Part shown: positions 24,478-33,990 of the stretch, piece by piece | Layout: the number at the start of each line of letters is the position of its first letter | How positions within the stretch are numbered: position 1 is the stretch's first letter | Origin: Microvirga sp. TS319 | Lineage (GTDB): Bacteria > Pseudomonadota > Alphaproteobacteria > Rhizobiales > Beijerinckiaceae | Length of the DNA: 64,000 nucleotides | Assembly (NCBI RefSeq): GCF_041276405.1 | Contig: NZ_JBGGGT010000002.1 | Span: 186,001-250,000 of the forward strand | Reading direction: 5' to 3' | The notes under the pieces: model-generated | What the model saw: the letters and a program-made list of their open reading frames with translations, nothing else | What the model was told of the DNA's origin: nothing | Databases searched by the model: none | Translations under genes and position numbers: made by a program

Positions 24478-25354
24478 CGCCGATGCGGCGGATCAGTTCG
24501 AGCCCCTGAGGCCGGGGCTGATCCGCCATGCCTATCGGATGCTCGGCTCCGTCGCCGAAGCGGAAGACGTCGTGCAGGAGGCTTTTATCCGCTGGCACCA
24601 GACGGACCGCTCCGTCGTTCGGGAGCCGGCCGCCTTCCTGTCCAGAACGGTCACGCGCCTGTGCCTCGACGTGCTCAAATCGGCGCGGGTCCGGCGCGAG
24701 ACCTATGTGGGCCCCTGGCTGCCCGAACCGGTCCTGGAGCCGTCCTTCGAGGAGGAGCAGGCGGAGGATCTCTCCCTCACCCTCATGCTGGCGCTGGAGC
24801 GGCTGTCGCCTCTGGAGCGTGCCGCCTTTCTCCTGCACGATGTCTTCGGGATGGGCTTCGATGAGATCGCCCTCACCCTGAACAGGGAGCCGGCCGCCTG
24901 TCGGCAACTGGCCGCACGCGCGCGAAAGAACGTCCAGGCCGCAAGGCCGCGCTACACGATCGCCCGGGACGAAGGTGAGCGCATGACGGACGCGTTCTTC
25001 GCAGCCTCGCGCAGCGGCGACCTGACGGCTCTCCGGAACATTCTGGCCGACAACGTCGTGGCCTATTCGGATGGCGGCGGCATTCGAAGCGCGGCCCTGA
25101 ATCCGCTCTTCGGATTCCGCAGGGTTTCCGGCCTGTTCGTGGGGGTGGCGAAAAAGTCCCTCTTTCAAACCCCGCCCGTTCTCTACCGGGGACTGATCAA
25201 CGGGTTGCCCGGATACGTCACTCTTGAGCAGGACGGCCTTCCGCAAACGACGGCGCTCGACATCCGGGACGGCCGGATCGTCGGCATCTATCTGGTCCGG
25301 AACCCCGAAAAGCTCCGGCATCTTTCCGCCCTGGCCGGCCCGGACGGCATCTGA
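24464..25354 (+). CDS. RNA polymerase sigma factor, ECF41/SigJ family with SnoaL-like C-terminal domain
   Basis: About 296 residues. Sigma-70 region 2 (GLIRHAYRMLGSVAEAEDVVQEAF) and region 4 (LERLSPLERAAFLLHDVFGMGFDEIA) are followed by a roughly 120-residue SnoaL/NTF2-like domain. That domain keeps the ECF41 hallmarks YSDGGG (canonical DGGGK, here DGGGI) and NPEKL (canonical NPDKL) near the C-terminus. In this family the extension replaces an anti-sigma factor and tunes activity in cis. GTG 24464 with GGAG seven bases upstream overlaps the preceding stop by 14 bases, implying translational coupling. An ATG at 24407 is possible but would overlap 71 bases. The signal is unknown. Confidence 0.88.
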   Translation: MRPPDADAADQFEPLRPGLIRHAYRMLGSVAEAEDVVQEAFIRWHQTDRSVVREPAAFLSRTVTRLCLDVLKSARVRRETYVGPWLPEPVLEPSFEEEQAEDLSLTLMLALERLSPLERAAFLLHDVFGMGFDEIALTLNREPAACRQLAARARKNVQAARPRYTIARDEGERMTDAFFAASRSGDLTALRNILADNVVAYSDGGGIRSAALNPLFGFRRVSGLFVGVAKKSLFQTPPVLYRGLINGLPGYVTLEQDGLPQTTALDIRDGRIVGIYLVRNPEKLRHLSALAGPDGI

Positions 25355-25405
25355 AGATGTGCAGAGCGGATAACGGAACGGTTGTTCCGGCCCGGACCAC
25401 CCGCC

Positions 25406-25520
25406 AGAGCATCGGACGCGAAAAGCGGAAGCCACTTTTGGGACCCCCTCCGATGCTCCCTTCTTAGGTGAGCGCATCGTTCCTGCGAAAAACCGGATCC
25501 ACTTTTCCGCACGATGCGCT
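25406..25520. repeat. Dispersed composite palindrome, modules A then B
   Basis: Module A runs from AGAGCATCGGACGCG (25406) to CCGATGCTC (25458). A CCTTCTTAGGTG spacer leads to module B, AGCGCATCGTTCCTGCG (25471) to CGCACGATGCGCT (25520). It ends 25 bases before the cfa start codon, so the cfa promoter must lie within or upstream of it. Confidence 0.8.
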
Positions 25521-25545
25521 AACGTGCCCGAAACAAGGAGGGCTC

Positions 25546-26853
25546 ATGGCTGAGGCGGGCAAGACGGCACGGCTGGAAATGTTCCGTGATATCCTGGGCG
25601 ATGCGCACAGGGCGCTCGATCTGTCGTTCGGCTTCGAGCTGTGGGACGGATCCTCGGTTCCTGCCGACCTGCCGTCCTATGCCATGCGCCTCGTCATCCG
25701 GCACGAGAACGTGGTCGCGAGCCTCGTCCGGCGCCCGAACCTGGACACGGCCCTCAACGCCTATGTGTCGGGCATGCTCGACCTCAAGAACGGCACCATC
25801 TTCGACCTCGCCGCCCAGCGCCCGCAGAAGGCGGGCCGGCGCCTCAGACGCGTGGGCAAGCTCAAGGCCCTGAGGGTCGCCTATCATTTCCTGCGCGCGC
25901 CCGCCGACATGCCGCGCCCCCTGAACGAGGTCCAGGAGGATCCCGACGCGCGGGAAGGAAAGCCCCAGACCAACAAGAAGAACGTCGCCTATCACTACGA
26001 CGTGTCGAACGATTTCTACGGCCTCTTCCTCGATCCGGAGATGGTCTATACCTGCGCCTATTTTCAGCCCGACTGGCACGACGACCTCGCCCGCGCTCAA
26101 ACCGACAAGCTCGACATGATCTGTCGCAAGCTGCGGCTCAAGCCCGGCGACCGCCTCCTCGACATCGGCTGCGGCTGGGGCGCCCTGATCTGCCATGCGG
26201 CGCAGCATTACGGGGTCAAGGCCACGGGCGTGACGCTCGCCGAGGAGCAGGCGAAGCTCGCCCGCGAGAAGGCCGCACGCCTCGGGCTGCAGGACCGCGT
26301 GGAGGTTCTGGTGAAGGATTTCACCCAGATGGAGGGCGAGTTCGACAAGATCTCCTCCATCGGCATGTTCGAGCATGTGGGCATCAGGAACCACCCCACT
26401 TACTTCCGCTCGGTGCATCGGCTGCTCAGGCCGCGTGGCCTCTATCTGCACCACAGCATCGCACGGCGCGCCAAGAAGAGCGACAGGGCCTTCCGCAAGC
26501 TCAAGCCCGAATACAAGGCGCTCACGCGCTACATCTTCCCCGGCGGGGAGCTCGACCATCTCGGCATGTCGGTCGCCAATCTGGAGCGCTTCGGCTTCGA
26601 GGTGCACGACGTGGAGGGCTGGCGCGAACATTACCAGCGCACCACGCGCCTGTGGTGGGAGTCCTTGAGCGCCCGGCAGAAGGAGGCCGAGGCCATGGTG
26701 GGCCGGGAGAAGACCCGCATGTGGCTTCTCTATCTCGCCGGCTGCTCCTTGGCCTTCGAGCGCGCGGCCGTGGGCGTGAACCAGACCCTCGTGTCCAAGC
26801 GCACGCGCGGGCCCTCGGGCCTTCCGCCGTCGCGGGCGGATCTCTATGCCTGA
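25546..26853 (+). CDS. cfa: Cyclopropane-fatty-acyl-phospholipid synthase
   Basis: A 435-residue SAM-dependent enzyme that adds a methylene bridge to unsaturated phospholipid acyl chains. It has an N-terminal lipid-binding domain (about 1-130), then KKNVAYHYDVSNDFYGLFLD, motif I LLDIGCGWGALICHAA near residue 206, ISSIGMFEHVGIRNHP with the bicarbonate-site Glu/His region, and YIFPGGELDH. Length fits alphaproteobacterial Cfa. ATG 25546 has AAGGAGG six bases upstream, and the longer frame from 25468 starts inside a palindrome. Cyclopropanation usually rises in stationary phase, acid or osmotic stress. Confidence 0.93.
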   Translation: MAEAGKTARLEMFRDILGDAHRALDLSFGFELWDGSSVPADLPSYAMRLVIRHENVVASLVRRPNLDTALNAYVSGMLDLKNGTIFDLAAQRPQKAGRRLRRVGKLKALRVAYHFLRAPADMPRPLNEVQEDPDAREGKPQTNKKNVAYHYDVSNDFYGLFLDPEMVYTCAYFQPDWHDDLARAQTDKLDMICRKLRLKPGDRLLDIGCGWGALICHAAQHYGVKATGVTLAEEQAKLAREKAARLGLQDRVEVLVKDFTQMEGEFDKISSIGMFEHVGIRNHPTYFRSVHRLLRPRGLYLHHSIARRAKKSDRAFRKLKPEYKALTRYIFPGGELDHLGMSVANLERFGFEVHDVEGWREHYQRTTRLWWESLSARQKEAEAMVGREKTRMWLLYLAGCSLAFERAAVGVNQTLVSKRTRGPSGLPPSRADLYA

Positions 26854-26893
26854 AGCATCGGATGCGGGTCTGGCGTCTCGTCCGATGCTTCAG
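26850..26893. repeat. Dispersed palindrome (module A) shared by two convergent gene ends
   Basis: CTGAAGCATCGGA (26850-26862) and TCCGATGCTTCAG (26881-26893) are exact complements separated by 18 bases. The left arm contains the TGA stop of cfa, and the right arm contains the TGA stop of the convergent L,D-transpeptidase gene. The hairpin could end both transcripts. Confidence 0.8.
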
Positions 26894-27387
26894 GGAGTGA
26901 CCACCACCCGCGTTCCCACGCTCACCTGATCGTAGAGATCGATAATGTCCTGGTTGAGCATGCGGATGCAGCCGTAGGACGCGTAGGTGCCGATGGAGCC
27001 CGGCCGGTTGGTGCCGTGGATGGCGTATTCGTCGAGATCGAGGGTGAGGGCCCGCGCACCCATGGGATTGTTGGGCGCGCCGCCCGGAATCACGTCGGGC
27101 AGGCGCGGATTGTCGCGTTTGACTTCTCTCGGCGGCGCCCAGGCGGGCCGCACGTATTTCCCGTCGACCCGCGCCTCTCCGAACCATTGCTTGCCGGGCT
27201 TGCCCACGGCCACGCGGTAGCGCAGGGCCGTCCCATCGCCGCGCACGTAATAGAGCTGCCGCTCGCCCGTCCTGATCACGATGGTGCCGGGCGAGACGCT
27301 CTCCCGGAACGGCACGACCTCGCGGGCGGACGCGCCCGAGGCGGCCAGGAGCAGGGCGGCGAGCGCAACGGCGATCCGGTCAGACAT
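26890..27387 (-). CDS. L,D-transpeptidase (YkuD domain)
   Basis: A 165-residue exported protein. A signal peptide (MSDRIAVALAALLLAASGASA) is followed by a YkuD catalytic domain with YAIHGTNRPGSIGTYASYGCIRM. This contains the conserved His, the Ser-x-Gly-Cys-Ile-Arg-Met active site and its nucleophilic Cys (near residue 142). Such enzymes form 3-3 peptidoglycan cross-links or attach proteins to the wall in the periplasm. The small size and near absence of an extra domain fit the single-domain rhizobial Ldt group, of which these genomes carry many copies. It converges with cfa through a palindrome holding both stop codons. Confidence 0.92.
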   Translation of the reverse strand: MSDRIAVALAALLLAASGASAREVVPFRESVSPGTIVIRTGERQLYYVRGDGTALRYRVAVGKPGKQWFGEARVDGKYVRPAWAPPREVKRDNPRLPDVIPGGAPNNPMGARALTLDLDEYAIHGTNRPGSIGTYASYGCIRMLNQDIIDLYDQVSVGTRVVVTP

Positions 27388-27452
27388 GTCTCAAAACCCT
27401 CCAGCTTCGACAGCATGGGGATGAGACGCGAAGGAAACGGCCGCGGTTCCCG

Positions 27453-27932
27453 CTATTCGGTCAGCTTCTTGCGGCCCATATTCTGTGCGAAGCGGATGAG
27501 GTAGCCGTCCGGGTCCTGGACCAGGAACTCGCGCGAGCCGCTCTCTACATCGTCGCCTAAGCGATACCAAGCCTCGAACGGCTCCCGGTACAGAGGCCAG
27601 CCGGCCTCCCTCAAGGCGTTCACGACCGGATCGATGTCGCGGGCCGCGATCTGGAAATTGATGCCGCGCCCGAAGGGACGCTCCAGGGCACCCACCTCCC
27701 AGTTGCGGTTGATCTGGCACAGCATCACCTGCGCGCCCTCGCGCTGGAGATAGGCGAATTTCGCCTGCGGCCGGTCATACGCGACCGCGAAGCCGAGAAG
27801 GCCGCACCAGAAGCGCAGGCTCGCGTCGATGTCGGTGACGTCGAGTTCGGGCACGAGCGCATTGAAGCCGCCTTCCGGCAGGCGGCCCGTGCCGGAGGAG
27901 AGATTCCGCTCGGCCGAGGTCGGAAGGGTCAT
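27453..27932 (-). CDS. VOC family protein (glyoxalase/bleomycin-resistance-like)
   Basis: A 159-residue cytosolic protein of the vicinal oxygen chelate fold. The first beta-alpha-beta module is VPELDVTDIDASLRFWCGLLGFAVAYDRPQ (read in parts), and the second contains INFQIAARDIDPVVNALREAG and REFLVQDPDGYLIRFAQ. The DPDGYLIRF ending is typical of bleomycin-binding-like members. The function is not predictable from sequence. ATG 27932 is used because the fold starts shortly after it. The upstream extension runs into a palindromic region. It lies 65 bases upstream of the L,D-transpeptidase on the same strand. Confidence 0.85.
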   Translation of the reverse strand: MTLPTSAERNLSSGTGRLPEGGFNALVPELDVTDIDASLRFWCGLLGFAVAYDRPQAKFAYLQREGAQVMLCQINRNWEVGALERPFGRGINFQIAARDIDPVVNALREAGWPLYREPFEAWYRLGDDVESGSREFLVQDPDGYLIRFAQNMGRKKLTE

Positions 27933-27976
27933 GGGAGTTCGTATCCTGGTGGTGTTTCGGATGACGCACCACCCCG

Positions 27977-28069
27977 CCATGCCCGGCCTTGGGCCGGACA
28001 TGGCCGTCTTGATGGCGCGGTGGTTCCGAAGACGTGGATGGCCGCGACGAGCGCGGCCATGACGGGAGG
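27977..28069. repeat. Two intergenic palindromes between the VOC gene and acs
   Basis: CCATGCCCGGCC (27977-27988), TTG, then GGCCGGACATGG (to 28003) form one near-perfect palindrome with a single mismatch. The second, ATGGCCGCG (28038-28046)-ACGAG-CGCGGCCAT (28052-28060), is a copy of the element at 17478-17517, including the AGACGTGG left flank. The acs stop follows 30 bases later. Confidence 0.7.
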
Positions 28070-28098
28070 GGCCTGATGAGGAGCCGAGCCTCGAACGA

Positions 28099-30057
<1,959 letters not shown>

Positions 30058-30257
30058 GGCGCTTCTCCCAGACACCTCATGAGGGGGGTATTTAGGTCTA
30101 GGTTTAAGGAAAGAGAGTGGGGCTGAGCAAGCGGGACCGGGATCGGACTTTGGTCGTTGCCCCTTTCAAGGACAAAACTCAAACCCAAGACAGTGAAACT
30201 ATATTGCTTTATTGACTGAAAGGACCTAGTCGTACTTGGCGACTTAGGGTGTGAGCA

Positions 30258-30515
30258 ATGCGTTTCATGATCTACCCGCTCCTTGGCTTTATCGTCGGTG
30301 CCGGACTGGGCGCTTTTGGGGGCTATTACGGGTCTGAACTGCTCTCCTGGCTCACCCTCATCGATAGAATTTGTATGGAGGGCTCGTGCAAATTTGGCTC
30401 CAAAATGAATGGTTTCATAGGAATGATGGGAGGCGCCGGTTTGGGGCTTCTCATCGGTCTCTGGCGAGCATGGAGCCGTAGCAACAGCCCGCCCTTTGCT
30501 CCCACGGTCCCATAG
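30258..30515 (+). CDS. Small glycine-rich membrane protein of unknown function
   Basis: An 85-residue protein with two glycine-zipper helices: MRFMIYPLLGFIVGAGLGAF near the start, and FIGMMGGAGLGLLIGLWRAW near the end. A short loop with two cysteines (DRICMEGSCKFG) lies between them. It resembles the first 75 residues of the next protein, which has the same MRF start, glycine-rich helix and GLWRA ending, so the two probably arose by tandem duplication. The DNA here and upstream (30076-30515) is less GC-rich than its neighbours. One base separates its stop from the next start. No function can be assigned. Confidence 0.6.
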   Translation: MRFMIYPLLGFIVGAGLGAFGGYYGSELLSWLTLIDRICMEGSCKFGSKMNGFIGMMGGAGLGLLIGLWRAWSRSNSPPFAPTVP

Positions 30516-30516
30516 C

Positions 30517-31389
30517 ATGCGCTTTATCGCCCACACGCTGATAGGCGCTGTCATCGGCAGCTTGACCGGCGCTACGGTCGGGTTCTTCGGGTGGCTTGAA
30601 TATGTCAGAATCAAAAAGCTCGACGGCGTGGCTGTTGCCTTCGGAGCTGTCTATTTCGGCTTTTCCCTCATGCTGATCATGGGCGTGCTTGGAGCTGCCA
30701 TTGGCCTGTGGCGCGCCCGGTTCTTTCGCAAGCGCAGCGACCGCTATGGGCCTCCAACACTGATCAAGACCCTGAATGCCTGTCGCGCGTGGCCGACAGC
30801 CTTCCTGCTCCTGTCTGTTTGGATCGCAACGCCCCATGCGTGGGCCGAGACGGCCGAAAATCCCGCGCGGCGGCTGGTTAACGCCGCCCGTGCCCAAGTC
30901 GGCGTAACGCTCACCTACAACCCCGCTTACGTCCGCCTGTCGTATCCTGGAGGCGATGTCGCTCCCGAGCAGGGCGTTTGCACGGATGTGATCGTCCGCG
31001 CCTATCGTGCAGCCTTGAAGATCGATCTCCAGAAGCTTGTGCATGAGGACATGAAGTCTTCATTCGCGGCCTATCCCAGGCAATGGGCGTTGAGGCAGCC
31101 CGATCCGAACATCGACCACCGCCGCGTTCCCAATCTGCAGACGCTCTTTCAGCGCAAGGGCGCGTCGCTTCCCGTCACACCCGACCCTACCGATTATCGG
31201 CCGGGGGATCTGGTGACTCAGATGCTGCCTGGGAACCTGCCTCACATCGCGATCGTGTCGGATCGGCGCAGCCTCGATGGCGCAAGGCCGCTCATGATCC
31301 ACAACATCGGCGCGGGCGCACGCGAGGAGGATGGGCTCTTCGCGTTTCCCATCACGGGGCATTACCGCTTCGTGTCGGCTTCGCCTTAA
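30517..31389 (+). CDS. DUF1287 domain protein with N-terminal membrane module
   Basis: A 290-residue protein in three parts. Residues 1-75 form a two-helix glycine-rich membrane module like the preceding small protein. Residues 85-110 are a third hydrophobic stretch ending ATPHAWAE, like a signal peptide. The rest is a DUF1287 domain with YNPAYVRLSYPGGDV, GVCTDVIVRAYRAA, HEDMKSSFAAYP, DYRPGDLVTQMLPGNLPHIA and HNIGAGAREED. The Cys of GVCTD and His of LPHIA resemble the active site of NlpC/P60-like hydrolases, so a periplasmic cell-wall or amide hydrolase is plausible. DUF1287 proteins usually begin at a signal peptide, so the N-terminal module is unusual. The 3' end overlaps the convergent EVE gene by four bases. 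Confidence 0.8.
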   Translation: MRFIAHTLIGAVIGSLTGATVGFFGWLEYVRIKKLDGVAVAFGAVYFGFSLMLIMGVLGAAIGLWRARFFRKRSDRYGPPTLIKTLNACRAWPTAFLLLSVWIATPHAWAETAENPARRLVNAARAQVGVTLTYNPAYVRLSYPGGDVAPEQGVCTDVIVRAYRAALKIDLQKLVHEDMKSSFAAYPRQWALRQPDPNIDHRRVPNLQTLFQRKGASLPVTPDPTDYRPGDLVTQMLPGNLPHIAIVSDRRSLDGARPLMIHNIGAGAREEDGLFAFPITGHYRFVSASP

Positions 31390-31799
31390 AGCCCGCCCAT
31401 CTGGCAGAGGATGGACCATTCCTCGTCCGTCACCGGCTGGACCGAGAGGCGGGAATTGTTGACCAGGATCATCTTCTCGAGGCCGGGATGCTTCTTGATC
31501 TCGTCAAGGGTCACCGGCCGCGGAAAGGCCTTCACGGCTTTCACGTCCACCATGCCGAACCTGCCCGTCTCGTCGGTGTGATCGGGATAGTATTCCTTGA
31601 TCACCTCCACGATGCCGACGACCGCCTTGCCCTCGTTGGAATGGTAGAAGAAGCCCTGCTCGCCCAGTTTCATCGCCATCAGGTTCTGCTTGGCGACGTG
31701 ATTGCGCACGCCGTTCCAGTGGGTGCCCTTGTCGCCTTGCGCGACCTGGTGGTCCCAGGACCAGACGGAGGGTTCGGACTTGTAGAGCCACTTGGCCAT
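31386..31799 (-). CDS. EVE domain-containing protein
   Basis: A 137-residue protein consisting of one EVE domain (PUA-like superfamily). It starts MAKWLYKSEPSVWSWD and has GTHWNGVRNHVAKQNLMAM, GEQGFFYHSNEGKAVVGIVEV and RLSVQPVTDEEW, closely following thymocyte nuclear protein 1. EVE domains bind modified cytosines in DNA or RNA. A housekeeping role in modified-base recognition is likely, but the ligand here is unknown. It overlaps the end of the convergent DUF1287 gene by four bases and lies at the 5' side of gpsA on the opposite end of the tsaD-gpsA strand, so it may be the last gene of that operon (12-base gap). Confidence 0.92.
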   Translation of the reverse strand: MAKWLYKSEPSVWSWDHQVAQGDKGTHWNGVRNHVAKQNLMAMKLGEQGFFYHSNEGKAVVGIVEVIKEYYPDHTDETGRFGMVDVKAVKAFPRPVTLDEIKKHPGLEKMILVNNSRLSVQPVTDEEWSILCQMGGL

Positions 31800-31811
31800 G
31801 TTCTTCTTAAC

Positions 31812-32807
31812 TCAATGTTCGGACTTGATGGGACGGTTCATGAGCACATCGACCGCCTCGTCGAGGGTCCATGCGCCCGAGAGGATTTTCTCGACGGCTT
31901 CGGCAATCGGCATGTCGATGCCCTTTTCGCGCGCCAGCGCCACGAGGGCACCGGCCGTCGTGGCGCCCTCCACGAGCTTTCCGCCCGAGGCGGCCTGCAC
32001 GCCCATGCCCTGGCCGAGCCGAAAGCCGAAGGAGAAATTGCGCGATTGCGTGGACGAGCAGGTGAGCACGAGGTCGCCGAGCCCCGACAGGCCCATCAGG
32101 GTCCCGGCCTCCCCGCCATAGGCGCGGGCGAAGCGCAGAAGCTCGGCGAAACCGCGGGCGATCAGGGCGGCCTTCGCGCTCTCGCCGAGGCCGCGTCCGG
32201 TCACTGCGCCGCACGCGATGGCCAGAACGTTCTTGGCGGCGCCGCCGATCTCCACGCCGCGCACGTCCGTGCCGTGATAGACGCGAAGGGTCGGGCCCGA
32301 GAGGGCGACAGCGAGATCCTCGGCCAGGGCCGCGTCGCGGCAGGCCAGCGTCACGGCGGTGGGCAGGCCACGCACCACGTCATGGGCGAAGCTCGGGCCC
32401 GACAGGACAGCGACCGGAGCGCCGGGGCGGACCTCCTCAACCACGTCGCACAGGAAGGCCCCGGTGGTTCGCTCGATGCCCTTCGCGCAGAGCACGAGGG
32501 GCGTCTCGCGCGGGAGAATGCCCGCGAGTGCCCCTGCCAGTTCCCGCGTCGTCTGCGCGGGCGTAACGAGAAGGACCGCATGGCTCGCGGCGAGGAGGCT
32601 CAGGTCGGCGGTCGGCGCGATGCGGTCGAGCAGACGGGCGCCGGGGAGGAAGCGCTCGTTCGCGCGGGTGCCGGCGAGCTCCGAAGCCTGCTCCTGAGAG
32701 CGCATCCAGAGAATCACGTCGTTCCCGGCGATGGCGGCGGCATTGGCGAGCGCCGTTCCCCAGGCCCCGGCTCCGGCGATGCCGATGGGACCCGTCGCCC
32801 CGGGCAT
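31812..32807 (-). CDS. gpsA: Glycerol-3-phosphate dehydrogenase [NAD(P)+]
   Basis: A 331-residue enzyme that makes sn-glycerol 3-phosphate from dihydroxyacetone phosphate for phospholipid synthesis. Motifs are the dinucleotide fold GIAGAGAWGTALANAAA at the start, LLVTPAQTTRELA, VLSGPSFAHDVVRGLPTAVTLA, the catalytic-Lys region AKNVLAIACGAVTGRGLGE, and GLSGLGDLVLTCSSTQSRNFSFG. Its ATG overlaps the tsaD stop by one base (TGATG), so translation is coupled. The longer frame to 32945 runs inside tsaD and is a shadow. The tsaD-gpsA pair is common in Alphaproteobacteria. Confidence 0.95.
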   Translation of the reverse strand: MPGATGPIGIAGAGAWGTALANAAAIAGNDVILWMRSQEQASELAGTRANERFLPGARLLDRIAPTADLSLLAASHAVLLVTPAQTTRELAGALAGILPRETPLVLCAKGIERTTGAFLCDVVEEVRPGAPVAVLSGPSFAHDVVRGLPTAVTLACRDAALAEDLAVALSGPTLRVYHGTDVRGVEIGGAAKNVLAIACGAVTGRGLGESAKAALIARGFAELLRFARAYGGEAGTLMGLSGLGDLVLTCSSTQSRNFSFGFRLGQGMGVQAASGGKLVEGATTAGALVALAREKGIDMPIAEAVEKILSGAWTLDEAVDVLMNRPIKSEH

Positions 32808-33862
32808 CAGGCCTTGGCTCCCACGGCTTGGCCGCTGGTGTCGAGGGGCCAGCGGGCGCGTGCGGGGGCGTCGATGTCGTCGATGAGGCCGAGCCGCATG
32901 CGCTCGAGGCCGGCCCAGGCGATCATGGCGGCGTTGTCGCCGCACAGCGCCAGGGGCGGCGCGACGAGCTTGAGGCCGGTCTCGACGGCCAGGCGCTGGA
33001 GGGCCTGGCGCATGGCCTGGTTCGCGGCCACGCCGCCCGCCACCACGAGCGCCTTCGGGGCGCCCGCGATCTCACGGAACCGGCGCAGGCCCACGCGGGT
33101 GCGGTCCACGACCACGTCGACGATGGCGGCCTGGAAACTCGCGCAGAGATCGGCGATGTCGGTCTGGGTGAGGGGGGCGATCTTCTCGGCCTCGATCCGC
33201 ACGGCGGTCTTGAGGCCCGACAGGGAGAAGTTCGGCTCCGCCCGCCCCTGCATGGGCCGGGGCAGGGCGAAGCGCTCGGGGTTCCCCTTCGCGGCCTCGC
33301 GCTCCACCTGGGGCCCGCCTGGGTAGGCCAGGCCCAGCATCTTCGCCACTTTGTCGAAGGCCTCACCGATGGCGTCGTCGATGGTGGTGCCGATGCGCAC
33401 GTAATCCCCCACGCCCTTCACGGCCACGAGCTGCGTATGGCCGCCGGACGCGAGCAGAAGCAGGTAGGGAAAGCCGATCCCGTCCGTGAGCCGCGCCGTG
33501 AGCGCATGGGCTTCGAGGTGGTTCACGGCCATCAGGGGCTTGCGGGTCACGAGCGCGATGGCCTTCGCGGTGGTGAGGCCCACGAGCACGCCGCCGATGA
33601 GGCCGGGGCCCGCGGCCACCGCGATGCCGTCGATCTGCTTGATCGTGCAGCCCGCCGCCTTGAGGGCGCGGGCGATCAGGCGGTCGAGCACCTCCACATG
33701 GGCGCGGGCCGCGATTTCCGGCACCACGCCGCCATAGGCCGCGTGCTCGGCAATCTGGCTCAGGACCTCGCTGGAGAGGATCTCGCCGCGCCCGTCGAAG
33801 CCGACGCCCACCACGGCGGCCGCGGTTTCGTCGCAGGTGGTTTCGATGCCGAGGATGCGCAT
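32807..33862 (-). CDS. tsaD: tRNA N6-adenosine threonylcarbamoyltransferase
   Basis: A 351-residue Kae1/Qri7 family enzyme that transfers threonylcarbamoyl to A37 of ANN-decoding tRNAs. Motifs are [16 protein letters not shown] at the start, the metal ligands [12 protein letters not shown] (His115 and His119), [10 protein letters not shown] and [20 protein letters not shown] third metal ligand lies in [13 protein letters not shown]. Length is standard. It heads a tsaD-gpsA(-EVE) operon divergent from hemC, a gene order conserved across many alphaproteobacteria. The 128-base divergent region should carry promoters for both directions, though none is obvious. Confidence 0.97.
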   Translation of the reverse strand: MRILGIETTCDETAAAVVGVGFDGRGEILSSEVLSQIAEHAAYGGVVPEIAARAHVEVLDRLIARALKAAGCTIKQIDGIAVAAGPGLIGGVLVGLTTAKAIALVTRKPLMAVNHLEAHALTARLTDGIGFPYLLLLASGGHTQLVAVKGVGDYVRIGTTIDDAIGEAFDKVAKMLGLAYPGGPQVEREAAKGNPERFALPRPMQGRAEPNFSLSGLKTAVRIEAEKIAPLTQTDIADLCASFQAAIVDVVVDRTRVGLRRFREIAGAPKALVVAGGVAANQAMRQALQRLAVETGLKLVAPPLALCGDNAAMIAWAGLERMRLGLIDDIDAPARARWPLDTSGQAVGAKA

Positions 33863-33990
33863 GGTCTGTCGGTACCGTTGGCTCTAAGTGATCTTTCGGG
33901 CTTTCGGCCCGGCTGTCCTCACCCTATAGTCCGCCCCGCCGCACAAGATCAAACGCGGATGTTGTCCTCAAGCAGGAGTAAGCAGCGGGA

